In this document: positions 34,509 to 42,484 of the stretch, in pieces | Layout: each line of letters starts with the position of its first letter | Numbering within the stretch: the first letter of the stretch is position 1 | NCBI RefSeq assembly: GCF_042677865.1 | Contig: NZ_JBHUDD010000027.1 | Location: 124,001-188,000 of the forward strand | Direction of reading: 5' to 3' | Source of the DNA: Lutimaribacter salitolerans | Lineage (GTDB): Bacteria; Pseudomonadota; Alphaproteobacteria; Rhodobacterales; Rhodobacteraceae | Length of the DNA stretch: 64,000 bases | The notes under the pieces: generated by a model | Told to the model about the DNA's origin: nothing | Seen by the model: only the letters and a program-made list of their open reading frames with translations | The model's database searches: none | Made by a program: the position numbers and the translations under genes

Positions 34509-35080
34509 GCGCGCCCCCAGAGCGGATAGCCCGCTGCCTGCAGCAGCCCCGCGGTTTCCGCCAGTGGCAGGCCCACGACGCCGGTAAAGCTGCCGTTGAT
34601 CCACGGGATCAGTGCACCTGCTGGCCCCTGAATGCCATAGCCGCCCGCCTTGCCCTGCCAGTCGCCGGTTGCAAGGTAGCCGCGCAGCTCGACCTCGGAC
34701 AGGCGTTTCATCTGAACCGTTGTGACCACGTCACGCTCCCATATCTTGTCGCCCAGCCGCAGCGCCACCGCCGTGATCACCCGGTGCCGCCGCCCCGACA
34801 GCGCACGCAGGAACGCCTCGGCCTCGGCCACGTCGGCGGGTTTGCCCAGAATGCGCCGCCCCATCGCCACGGTGGTATCGGCGCACAGCACCAGATCATC
34901 CGGTGCGGCCTGCACGGCGGCGGCCTTGTCCCGCGCCATGCGCGCACAATAAGGGCGCGGCAGTTCGGCTTTCATCGGTGTCTCGTCGATATCGGGCGGG
35001 CGGACATCGTCCGCCACAACGCCGATCTGCGCCAGCAACTCCTTGCGGCGCGGGCTGCCTGACCCGAGGATCAGGCGCAC
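34505..35080 (-). CDS. maf: Maf-type nucleotide pyrophosphatase
   Basis: Hydrolyses non-canonical or pyrimidine nucleoside triphosphates (house-cleaning), also linked to septum formation. It has 191 residues: N-terminal LILGSGSPRRKELL, the central LVLCADTTVA motif, and GKAGGYGIQGPAGALIPWING. The start is GTG at 35080, one base after the infA stop, so it depends on coupling with infA. Overlaps the RNase E/G gene by 4 nt. Confidence 0.93.
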   Translation of the reverse strand: MRLILGSGSPRRKELLAQIGVVADDVRPPDIDETPMKAELPRPYCARMARDKAAAVQAAPDDLVLCADTTVAMGRRILGKPADVAEAEAFLRALSGRRHRVITAVALRLGDKIWERDVVTTVQMKRLSEVELRGYLATGDWQGKAGGYGIQGPAGALIPWINGSFTGVVGLPLAETAGLLQAAGYPLWGRA

Positions 35081-35081
35081 G

Positions 35082-35300
35082 TTACTTGAATCGATAGTTG
35101 ATCCGACCCTTGGTCAGATCATAGGGCGTCATTTCCACCTGAACCTTGTCACCGGCCAGAACACGGATGCGGTTCTTTCGCATCTTTCCTGCCGTATGCG
35201 CGATGATTTCATGGCCATTTTCCAGCTCGACCCTGAATGTCGCGTTCGGCAGGAGTTCCTTTACGACACCGGGAAATTCGAGCATTTCTTCCTTGGCCAT
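35082..35300 (-). CDS. infA: Translation initiation factor IF-1
   Basis: A 72-residue IF-1, an OB-fold protein that binds the ribosomal A site during initiation. Full conserved sequence is visible (LEFPGVVKELLPNATFRVEL; DLTKGRINYRF). AGGAG precedes the ATG. First gene of a four-gene operon with maf, RNase E/G and yacG. Confidence 0.98.
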   Translation of the reverse strand: MAKEEMLEFPGVVKELLPNATFRVELENGHEIIAHTAGKMRKNRIRVLAGDKVQVEMTPYDLTKGRINYRFK

Positions 35301-35347
35301 GGTCTCTCCTTCATTGCGCGACCCGCCTCATGGACGGGACAAGCGCG

Positions 35348-35376
35348 TAAATGAGCGCATTCGTGGTTTTTTTCAA
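35348..35376 (-). promoter_or_regulatory. Candidate infA promoter
   Basis: Minus strand TTGAAA (35376-35371) followed after 17 bases by CATTTA (35353-35348), about 48 nt before the infA start. The -35 is good, the -10 is poor, as is common in this group. Confidence 0.35.
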
Positions 35377-35387
35377 GGGCAAAACGC

Positions 35388-36287
35388 CTAAGGCAGGGCG
35401 ATGGTCTCGATATGCGGCAGGCGCGCGGCCTGCTCGGTCCAGTGGGCCATGTTCAGCACGTGACCATCTGCGCGCACATGGGCGATGGCAGCGCGGTCGA
35501 TCGTGGCATAGGTCCAGCCGGGCTGATCCATCGCACCCTCGGCCAGCACGCCGGTCGGGGGAAATCCGGCATCGGGCGGGCCGAAGATGCCGCCCATACC
35601 GGTGTTCTCCTCAACCGCGTAGATGCGCGGCTGATCGCCCACCAGCGAGGCCATGACCGTCACGCATTGACACTCCAGCGCGCGGGCCATCGCCCCGATG
35701 CGCACTCGCCAGTAGCCTTCCAAAGCCTCGGTGCAACTGGGCACCAGCAGAATGTCGGCCCCCGCCTCGGCCAGCGTACGCGCCAGCAGCGGGAATTCGC
35801 AGTCATAGCAGATCAGGATGGCGATTCGCCCCAGTGCGGTGTCGAACACCCGCAGCGGCCCGCCGCCGACAACACCCCAGTCATCGCGCTCGAAGCGCGT
35901 CATGATCTGCTTGTCCTGATGACCCACCGCCCCCGATGGCGCGAACAGATGCGCGCGGTTCACGACGCGCCCCTCCGCCTCGACCGGGGCCGATCCGCCA
36001 AGGATATGCACGCCGAACTCGGCCGCCAGCCCGGCATGCAGCGCGTTCATCTCGCCCACCCGCTCCGACACCGCCCGGATCGAGCCGCGCACGTCGCCTG
36101 CGACGTTGTCCCCACCCAGCGAGGCGAGTTCCATCGCGCCATACTCGGGAAACACCAGCAGATCGGCCCCCGCGCCTGCCGCCTCGGCCACCCAGGCGCG
36201 CTGCTTGGCCTCGAACGCGGCCCAGTCCTTGAACCAGTCCAGCGGATAGGCGGCGGTGGCGATCTTCACATCCTGTTTCATCTGCAT
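35388..36287 (-). CDS. Carbon-nitrogen hydrolase (nitrilase superfamily)
   Basis: A 299-residue cytosolic amidase-type enzyme with the Glu-Lys-Cys triad: E48 (FPEYGAMEL), K126 (HQDKQIMTRFE) and C160 (ILICYDCEFPLLAR). It belongs to the omega-amidase/amidohydrolase-like branch; the substrate cannot be told from sequence. The ATG at 36287 has AGGG six bases upstream; a second ATG lies two codons later. The 5' flank is a dispersed repeat. It lies beside pxpA, a 5-oxoproline gene, which might suggest amide or glutamine-related substrates, but this is guesswork. Confidence 0.85.
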   Translation of the reverse strand: MQMKQDVKIATAAYPLDWFKDWAAFEAKQRAWVAEAAGAGADLLVFPEYGAMELASLGGDNVAGDVRGSIRAVSERVGEMNALHAGLAAEFGVHILGGSAPVEAEGRVVNRAHLFAPSGAVGHQDKQIMTRFERDDWGVVGGGPLRVFDTALGRIAILICYDCEFPLLARTLAEAGADILLVPSCTEALEGYWRVRIGAMARALECQCVTVMASLVGDQPRIYAVEENTGMGGIFGPPDAGFPPTGVLAEGAMDQPGWTYATIDRAAIAHVRADGHVLNMAHWTEQAARLPHIETIALP

Positions 36288-36300
36288 GCCGGGCCCTGTT

Positions 36301-36377
36301 CTTCCTCTCTCTTCAAATATCCTGGGGGGTCTGGGGGGCAACGCCCCCCAGCCGGTCGGACAGGCACCGCCTGTCCG
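36301..36377 (-). repeat. Dispersed intergenic repeat, type 1 end, plus hairpin
   Basis: On the minus strand: a perfect hairpin CGGACAGGC/GCCTGTCCG (36357-36377), a GGGGGGCGTTGCCCCCC hairpin (36333-36349), then ACCCCCCAGGATATTTGAAG ending AGAGAGGAAG at 36301. It lies between pxpA and the hydrolase gene; its end lies 14 nt before the hydrolase ATG. Confidence 0.7.
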
Positions 36378-36384
36378 AAATCCC

Positions 36385-37152
36385 TCATCCCACGGCGAAC
36401 CGCTCCACCACAACCCCCGCTCCCTCCAACCCGGACCGCACCGCGCGGGCGATCTGCACCGCCTCGGCCGTGTCGCCATGCAGGCAGATCGTGTCGATCC
36501 GCGCCGGGATGCGCGCGCCGCTGGCCGCGATGATCGCGCCTTCCTGCACCATCTCAACCACCCGCGCGGCGGCCTGTGCCGGATCATGGATCACGGCACC
36601 GGGCTGGCGACGGTCCACCAGCGTGGCATCGTCGTTGTAGGAGCGGTCGGCAAAGATCTCGCCGACCCAGCGGCACCCCAACGCCTCGGCGGCGCGTTGC
36701 TGCGCGGTGGCGGCAATCACCATGATGGTCAGATCCGGCACCACCGACAGCGCCGCCTGATAGCACGCTTTCGCCAATGCCTCATCCTCGGCGCACATGT
36801 TGGCCAGCGCGCCGTGCAGCTTCAGGTGCCGCACCGTCGCCCCGACCGGGGCCGCCATGCCAAGCGCCGCGCCCAGTTGATAGCGCACGTCGTTGGCCAG
36901 CGTGGCCTGCGGCACCTGCATCCTGTGGCGACCAAACCCGGCCAGATCGCGAAAGCCCGGATGCGCGCCGATGCCCACGCCGTTGCTGTGCGCGAGTGTG
37001 ATCGTGGCGGCCATGACATCCGGGTCGCCCGCGTGAAAGCCGCAGGCGATGTTGGCGGATGTCACCACCTCCAGCAGCGCGGCATCATCACCAAGCCGCC
37101 AAGCGCCAAAGCTTTCGCCCATGTCGGCATTCAGGTCCACGCTCAGGGTCAT
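36385..37152 (-). CDS. pxpA: 5-oxoprolinase subunit A
   Basis: LamB/YcsF family subunit of the ATP-dependent 5-oxoprolinase PxpABC, which opens pyroglutamate to glutamate. It has 255 residues, starting MTLSVDLNADMGESFGAW, with the family segments SANIACGFHAGDP, VGIGAHPGFRDLAGFGR, and TICLHGDT. AAAGGAG precedes the ATG at 37152, which overlaps the stop of the transporter gene as ATGA. PxpB and PxpC genes are not adjacent. Confidence 0.93.
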   Translation of the reverse strand: MTLSVDLNADMGESFGAWRLGDDAALLEVVTSANIACGFHAGDPDVMAATITLAHSNGVGIGAHPGFRDLAGFGRHRMQVPQATLANDVRYQLGAALGMAAPVGATVRHLKLHGALANMCAEDEALAKACYQAALSVVPDLTIMVIAATAQQRAAEALGCRWVGEIFADRSYNDDATLVDRRQPGAVIHDPAQAAARVVEMVQEGAIIAASGARIPARIDTICLHGDTAEAVQIARAVRSGLEGAGVVVERFAVG

Positions 37153-38072
37153 GTCGGTGCTCCTTTCCGCCCGTAGAAACGGGCCAGCAGGATGGGTGTC
37201 AGATACATGGGCAGTTGATAACAGCCCAGCAGGATCAGCAAGGGGTCGGTGACGGATGCGGGCAATGCCATGAGGAAAAGCGCGGCATTGCGGTTGCCCG
37301 CCACGATGGCCGGCCCCACGGGCTCGGGCAGGCTGAAGGCGCGAAACAGCGCGAAACCGGCCATCTGCAAGCCGAAGTTCACCGCCATCACGCCCGCGAT
37401 CAGCCACAGCACCGGCCCCGGATCGGTGCGCAGCGCAGGCCCCAGCGCCGACATCAGCCCAACGACAATGACCGCCAGCGCCACGGCATTCAGCCCATCC
37501 AGCGTGCGCAGATCGGGGGCGCGCCACAGCCATTCACGGGTGACGAAACCGGCTGCGGCGGCGGCAAAGATCACCACCAGCAACCGTGCGCTGGCCCCCA
37601 GCGCCTGCGCGCCCGCGCCCACCTCGGGGCCCAGCCACAGGATCGGCAGCACCGTCAGTGGCAGCAGCGCCGTGCCCAGAATCAGCAGGCGCAGCGCCGG
37701 GGCCGGATCGCGGCCCAGCATGATGACGAAATTCACCGACCCGGTGACCGACGGGGCGGCCAGCATCAGCAGTGCCGCCAGCGCATAGGGATGATCCTGC
37801 CACCCCAGCGCCACCAACCCGGCCAACGCCACCAGCGGCAGGGCAAGCTGCAAAAGCAGCACCAGTCCAAGGGTCTGGCGCGCCTCGGCCAGCCGCCCCA
37901 GAGCGGCGCGCGGCCCGATACGCAGGGCGGTCAGGAACAGCAGCAGCGCCACCAGATGCGGCAACCAGGGGCGCAGCGCGGCCGCCAGCCCCGGCAGGCC
38001 CAGCCCCGCTGCCAGCCCCAGGATCAGCGCCCAGCGGCCATGCCGCGCGATCAGATGCAGCACAGAGATCAC
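37149..38072 (-). CDS. Bile acid:sodium symporter (SBF)-like membrane protein
   Basis: A 307-residue inner-membrane protein with about nine or ten hydrophobic helices. The pattern (VALLLFLTALRIGPRAALGR; AAPSVTGSVNFVIMLGRDP; VAGNRNAALFLMALP) resembles the SBF/BASS transporter fold, including crossing helices with small residues. The start is a GTG at 38072 with AGGG eight bases upstream; no ATG is suitably placed. It overlaps pxpA by 4 nt, so it may move pyroglutamate or another organic anion. The substrate is inference. Confidence 0.65.
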   Translation of the reverse strand: MISVLHLIARHGRWALILGLAAGLGLPGLAAALRPWLPHLVALLLFLTALRIGPRAALGRLAEARQTLGLVLLLQLALPLVALAGLVALGWQDHPYALAALLMLAAPSVTGSVNFVIMLGRDPAPALRLLILGTALLPLTVLPILWLGPEVGAGAQALGASARLLVVIFAAAAAGFVTREWLWRAPDLRTLDGLNAVALAVIVVGLMSALGPALRTDPGPVLWLIAGVMAVNFGLQMAGFALFRAFSLPEPVGPAIVAGNRNAALFLMALPASVTDPLLILLGCYQLPMYLTPILLARFYGRKGAPT

Positions 38073-38296
38073 CCGCAGTGCCCTAACGCGCTGTCGTGGC
38101 GGCCCAATCCGGCCCGCTGCCACAAAAAGTTCACCGGCTTGCGCATCGACTCGTTCCCCCGTCGCAGGCCAACCTCGGACCTTGGCGCGCGATTGCCAAG
38201 CCCTGTTACAATCGCGTGTGATCGTTCGTGCGGCGTTGGCAGGGCCTGCCTGCGGTCTTATGGTCAGGCACGGAAACGGCGGCAAGGGACGGGGCG

Positions 38297-38986
38297 ATGG
38301 CAGCGATGAAAGCACTGGGACAGCCGAGCAAGCTGGTGGTCTGGGGCGGGATCTTCGTGCTGGTGGCGCTGGTGATCGCGGGGGTGGTGATGTTTCTCAG
38401 CCTGCCCGACGCCAACACCTTCAACGACCGGGTGGCGCGGATATTCGAAGACAACGACGCGCTGGTGAACCCCAACGAAATCAATCTTCTGATGGTCCTG
38501 GGCCAGTCGGGCACGACCTTTGCCGAGGTGCTGGCGTCCTACCGGCTGATCATCTTCGTGCTGATGGTGCTGGCGTTCTGCCTGTTGCTGTCTTCGGTCT
38601 ATTTCCTGTACACCAATGCGGTGCTGAACCAGCACCTGCTGGAAATCGAGCGCACCGGGCTGCATATAACCTCGCTGGTGCTGAACCGCGAGCAGAAGCT
38701 GGTGGCGATCAACAACATGGAATTCGGCCTGACCGACAACGCGCTGGAAACCCTGTCGGTGCTGTGCGAGGCGCGGCTGGATGACGAGATCATCAGCGGC
38801 GCGGATCTCGAGGCCGCGATCTCGGGCCGGTCACCGCTGGATTGCGAAGAGGCGTCGGGCGCGACGCGGATCAAACGCCTTCGCGATCATCTGGGCAACC
38901 AGCTGCTGAGCCAGCTTCTGATCCGGCACGTGGCGCGCGAGGGGTATCTGCTGACCATCAGCCCCGATGTGATCCGGCTGAAGTGA
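38297..38986 (+). CDS. Two-helix membrane protein, hypothetical
   Basis: A 229-residue protein with two membrane helices (about 13-35 and 83-106), a periplasmic loop between them, and a cytosolic C-terminal domain of about 120 residues with two cysteines (SVLCEARLDD, PLDCEEASG). AGGGA lies seven bases before the ATG at 38297; an in-frame ATG at 38228 lacks one. I do not recognise the family; no HAMP or catalytic motif. It is divergent from the SBF-like gene and followed by a dispersed repeat. Confidence 0.55.
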   Translation: MAAMKALGQPSKLVVWGGIFVLVALVIAGVVMFLSLPDANTFNDRVARIFEDNDALVNPNEINLLMVLGQSGTTFAEVLASYRLIIFVLMVLAFCLLLSSVYFLYTNAVLNQHLLEIERTGLHITSLVLNREQKLVAINNMEFGLTDNALETLSVLCEARLDDEIISGADLEAAISGRSPLDCEEASGATRIKRLRDHLGNQLLSQLLIRHVAREGYLLTISPDVIRLK

Positions 38987-39110
38987 TGTGATCAGGCGGA
39001 GCGCGGCACAGCCGCGCGCAGGATATCTCGCCTGCAGCCTTCGGCCTTCGGCTCGGGCCGCGTGTGGCGGCTGATGCGACTGTCTGCGAAGTGTCGCGCG
39101 TGCCGAGCCT

Positions 39111-39149
39111 GCGGGAGCCTCCGGCGGGAGTTTATCGGGCAAGATGAAG
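39111..39149 (+). repeat. Dispersed intergenic repeat, partial, type 2 end
   Basis: GGCGGGAGTTTATCGGGCAA followed by GATGAAG, the same end as at 32011-32046 and 63823-63849; the leading GC hairpin is degraded here. It lies between the two-helix membrane protein gene and aroA. Confidence 0.6.
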
Positions 39150-39218
39150 ATGTGGGCGATGGACCTTGGGTTGAGGGCGCGCTAGAGCATCGGGACGACG
39201 CGAAAGATGAGGTATGCG

Positions 39219-40559
39219 ATGTCTTCCCATGGTCCGGCCTGCCCGATGACGGCCCACAGATCCGACGGTTTGCGTGGGGTCGCGGATGTGCCCGGCGACA
39301 AGTCGATCAGCCACCGCGCACTGATCCTGGGCGCGCTGTCGGTGGGCGAAACCGTGGTCACAGGGCTGCTGGAGGGGCAGGACGTGCTGGACACCGCCAC
39401 CGCCATGCGGGCCTTTGGCGCTGACGTGACACGCGGTGAAGATGGTGTGTGGCGGGTGCATGGCGTGGGCGTGGGCGGGTTTGCAGAGCCCGGTGGCGTG
39501 ATCGATTGCGGCAATTCCGGCACCGGCGTGCGGCTGATCATGGGGGCAATGGCGACCTGTCCGATCGTGGCCACATTCACCGGCGATGCCAGCCTGAACA
39601 AGCGGCCGATGGCGCGGGTGACTGATCCGCTGGCGCTGTTCGGCGCGCGGGCGGTGGGGCGCAGCGGTGGGCGGCTGCCGATGACCATCGTTGGCGCAGT
39701 GGAGCCTGTGCCGGTGCGCTACGAGGTGCCCGTGCCTTCGGCGCAGGTGAAATCGGCGGTGCTGCTGGCCGGGCTGAATGCACCGGGCGAGACCGTGGTG
39801 ATCGAGCACGAGGCAACCCGCGACCACACCGAGCGGATGCTGGCGGGGTTCGGCGCGCGGATCGTGACAGAAGAGACGCCCGAGGGCCGGGTGATCACCC
39901 TGACCGGCCAGCCCGAACTGCGCCCCGAGCGGATCGAGGTGCCGCGCGATCCAAGCTCGGCGGCGTTTCCGGTCTGCGCGGCGCTGATCGTGCCGGGATC
40001 GGACGTGCTGGTGCCCAATATCGGGCTGAACCCGACGCGCGCGGGGCTGTTCTACACGTTGCAGGAGATGGGCGCGGATCTGGTATTCGAGAACCTGCGC
40101 GAAGAGGGCGGCGAGCCAGTGGCCGACCTGCGCGCGCGGTATTCGCCCGACATGACGGGCATTGCGGTCCCGCCCGGGCGGGCGGCCAGCATGATCGACG
40201 AATACCCTGTGTTGTCGGTCGTGGCGGCTTTTGCCCAAGGACCGACGGAAATGCGCGGGGTCAAGGAATTGCGCGTCAAGGAAAGCGACCGGATCGCGGC
40301 CATGGCGGACGGGCTGCGCGCCGCCGGTGTCACGGTCGAGGACGGGCCGGATTGGTGGATCGTGCATGGCCTGGGCGGTGACGTGCCGGGCGGGGCGACG
40401 GTGGCCACCCGTCTGGACCACCGGATCGCGATGTCGTTCCTGGTCATGGGGCTGGCCAGTGCCCGGCCGATGACGGTGGATGATGGCGGGCCGATTGCCA
40501 CCTCTTTCCCGGTGTTCGGGCCGCTGATGGCGGGTCTGGGCGCCCGGATCGACGGCTGA
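39219..40559 (+). CDS. aroA: 3-phosphoshikimate 1-carboxyvinyltransferase (EPSP synthase)
   Basis: Makes EPSP from shikimate 3-phosphate and PEP in aromatic amino acid synthesis. It has 446 residues: PGDKSISHRAL (K28 and S29 of the active site), the GNSGTGVRLIMGAMA motif, and RVKESDRIAAMADGLR. The alanine in GNSGTGVRL...MGAMA indicates the class II type common in this group, which is less glyphosate-sensitive; this is inference. The ATG at 39219 has GAGG six bases upstream and is preferred to an ATG at 39207. Starts an operon with cmk. Confidence 0.96.
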   Translation: MSSHGPACPMTAHRSDGLRGVADVPGDKSISHRALILGALSVGETVVTGLLEGQDVLDTATAMRAFGADVTRGEDGVWRVHGVGVGGFAEPGGVIDCGNSGTGVRLIMGAMATCPIVATFTGDASLNKRPMARVTDPLALFGARAVGRSGGRLPMTIVGAVEPVPVRYEVPVPSAQVKSAVLLAGLNAPGETVVIEHEATRDHTERMLAGFGARIVTEETPEGRVITLTGQPELRPERIEVPRDPSSAAFPVCAALIVPGSDVLVPNIGLNPTRAGLFYTLQEMGADLVFENLREEGGEPVADLRARYSPDMTGIAVPPGRAASMIDEYPVLSVVAAFAQGPTEMRGVKELRVKESDRIAAMADGLRAAGVTVEDGPDWWIVHGLGGDVPGGATVATRLDHRIAMSFLVMGLASARPMTVDDGGPIATSFPVFGPLMAGLGARIDG

Positions 40560-40612
40560 GGCTGGAAGCCGGCGGCGCGGCCCGCTAGGGTCGGGCGCAA
40601 GGAGGCATGCGC

Positions 40613-41233
40613 ATGAGTTTCACCATTGCCATCGACGGGCCTGCTGCGGCGGGCAAGGGCACGATCAGCCGCGCGGTGGCGGCGCATTTCGGTTTCGCCC
40701 ATCTGGATACCGGGTTGCTGTATCGCGCCGTCGGCGCGGAAATGCTGGCCGGGACAGAGCCGGTTGCAGCGGCGCGCGCCCTGCGGGCCGAGGATCTGGA
40801 CGCAGCCGCGCTGCGCAGCCCCGAGGTCGCGCAGGCGGCATCGAAGGTGGCAGCGATTGGCGATGTGCGCGCCGCGCTGGTGGATTTCCAGCGTGCCTTT
40901 GCCGCGCGGGCGGGAGGGGCGGTGCTGGACGGGCGCGACATCGGCACGGTGATCTGCCCGGACGCAGCTGCCAAGCTGTTCGTGACGGCGAGCGCCGAGG
41001 TGCGGGCCGAACGGCGCTACAGAGAGCTGCTGGAGGCTGGCGCGGACACCAATTTTGCCGCCGTTCTGGCCGATGTGCGCGAGCGCGACGCCCGCGACAT
41101 GGGGCGCGTCGATGCGCCGCTGCGTGCGGCGGCGGATGCGGTCGAACTGGACACATCGGCGATGGACATAGACGAGGCGGTGGCAGCGGCGATTGCCGTG
41201 GTCGAGACCGCGATGGAAAGGGGTACGGGATGA
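40613..41233 (+). CDS. cmk: Cytidylate kinase
   Basis: Phosphorylates CMP and dCMP with ATP. It has 206 residues: P-loop GPAAAGKG at 9-16, LDTGLLYRAVG, and VLDGRDIGTVICPDA. AAGGAGG lies seven bases before the ATG at 40613; an ATG two codons earlier lies too close to it. It follows aroA and overlaps the aldo/keto reductase gene (ATGA). The aroA-cmk-rpsA order is conserved widely in proteobacteria; here a reductase gene is inserted. Confidence 0.96.
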   Translation: MSFTIAIDGPAAAGKGTISRAVAAHFGFAHLDTGLLYRAVGAEMLAGTEPVAAARALRAEDLDAAALRSPEVAQAASKVAAIGDVRAALVDFQRAFAARAGGAVLDGRDIGTVICPDAAAKLFVTASAEVRAERRYRELLEAGADTNFAAVLADVRERDARDMGRVDAPLRAAADAVELDTSAMDIDEAVAAAIAVVETAMERGTG

Positions 41234-42228
41234 GTTTGCCAACACGCAAGATCGGGGATGTCGTCACATCCGCGCTGGGAATCGGCGCCATGAGTTTCGC
41301 CGAGTTCTACGGCCCGACAACCGAGGAAAACTCGTTCGCCATTCTGGATGCGGCGGCGGACCTGGGCGTGCGCCATATCGACACCTCGAATGTCTATGGC
41401 ATGGGGCGTTCGGAACGCGCGATCGGCGCGTGGCTGGGCGACAATCCCGGGATGCGCGACCAGTTTCATATCGCCACCAAAGGCGGGATCACCCGCGATC
41501 CGACCGGCGCGCGGCGGTTCGACAATTCGCTGACGCATCTTGAGGCGGAACTGGACAAGAGCCTGGCGCGGATGGGCATCGACTGCGTCGATCTCTATTA
41601 CATTCACCGGCGCGAGGCGGCCATTCCGATCGAAGAGGCGACCGAGGCTCTGGCGGCCCTTGTGGCCAAGGGCAAGACGCGCGCCATCGGGTTCTCCGAG
41701 ATCGCGCCCGGCAGCCTGCGGCGGGCCCACGCGGTTCATCCCGTGGCCGCCGTGCAGTCGGAATACTCGCTGGCGACCCGCCTGCCCGATCTGGGGCTGG
41801 TGCAGACCTGCGCCGAACTGGGTGTCGCGCTGGTGGCGTTCTCGCCCGTCGCGCGGTCGTTGCTGACGGATCATCCACTGGACGCAGCAGCGGTGGCGGA
41901 ATTGCCGTTCCTGCGCGAGAACCCGCGCTTCATGCCGCCGAATTTCGCGGCCAATCTGGCTGCGACGGACCGTTTTCGCGCGCTGGCCGCCGAGATGGGC
42001 GTGCCTGCCGCGGCGCTTGCCGTCGCCTGGGTGCTGGCGCAGGGCGATCACGTGCTGCCGATCCCCGGCACCCGGTCGGTGGCGCATTTCCGCGAGCTGG
42101 TGCAGGGCGCCGGGCTGGTTCTGAACGCCGACGACATTGCCCGGATCGAGGCGGTGCTGCCTGTGGGCTGGGCGCATGGCGACAGGTATTCCGAGGCGCA
42201 ATGGATCGGCCCCGAACGCTATGGCTGA
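41230..42228 (+). CDS. Aldo/keto reductase
   Basis: A 332-residue NADPH-dependent oxidoreductase of the aldo/keto reductase family: LGVRHIDTSNVYGMGRSE (catalytic Asp and Tyr), ATKGG with the Lys, and CVDLYYIHRR with the His. The C-terminal cofactor site IPGTRSVAHF is intact. It overlaps cmk by 4 nt and interrupts the usual cmk-rpsA neighbourhood. Substrate unknown. Confidence 0.92.
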   Translation: MSLPTRKIGDVVTSALGIGAMSFAEFYGPTTEENSFAILDAAADLGVRHIDTSNVYGMGRSERAIGAWLGDNPGMRDQFHIATKGGITRDPTGARRFDNSLTHLEAELDKSLARMGIDCVDLYYIHRREAAIPIEEATEALAALVAKGKTRAIGFSEIAPGSLRRAHAVHPVAAVQSEYSLATRLPDLGLVQTCAELGVALVAFSPVARSLLTDHPLDAAAVAELPFLRENPRFMPPNFAANLAATDRFRALAAEMGVPAAALAVAWVLAQGDHVLPIPGTRSVAHFRELVQGAGLVLNADDIARIEAVLPVGWAHGDRYSEAQWIGPERYG

Positions 42229-42292
42229 CAATTTGGTGGGCCGTACCGCCTGTTCAAAACGCGTCAAAAACCGCCCCGCCCTGCCAAAGCCC

Positions 42293-42321
42293 TTGCCATA
42301 CGCGTCAAGCAACGCTATCAG
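42293..42321 (+). promoter_or_regulatory. Candidate rpsA promoter
   Basis: TTGCCA at 42293 and TATCAG at 42316 with a 17-base spacer, about 160 nt before the rpsA start. The remaining gap (42229-42484) holds no gene and would give a long rpsA leader. Confidence 0.45.
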
Positions 42322-42484
42322 GCCCCCGTCGAGACGGGCGTAAAGCCGCAACACCAACGAGATCGGGCAGGGTCGGCAGCTACCGGCCCTTGTTTGTATT
42401 GCGCACGCCCACATGACCAACCCAAGACCGGCGGAGACAACCGCACGGCCAGATAAAACCAAACGCAAAGGAACTAGACGCCAC

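Noticed and set aside
39132..40421. Long minus-strand frame opposite aroA
   Set aside because: Shadow of aroA: His/Arg/Gln-rich with no ribosome site or domain; typical antisense frame in GC-rich DNA.
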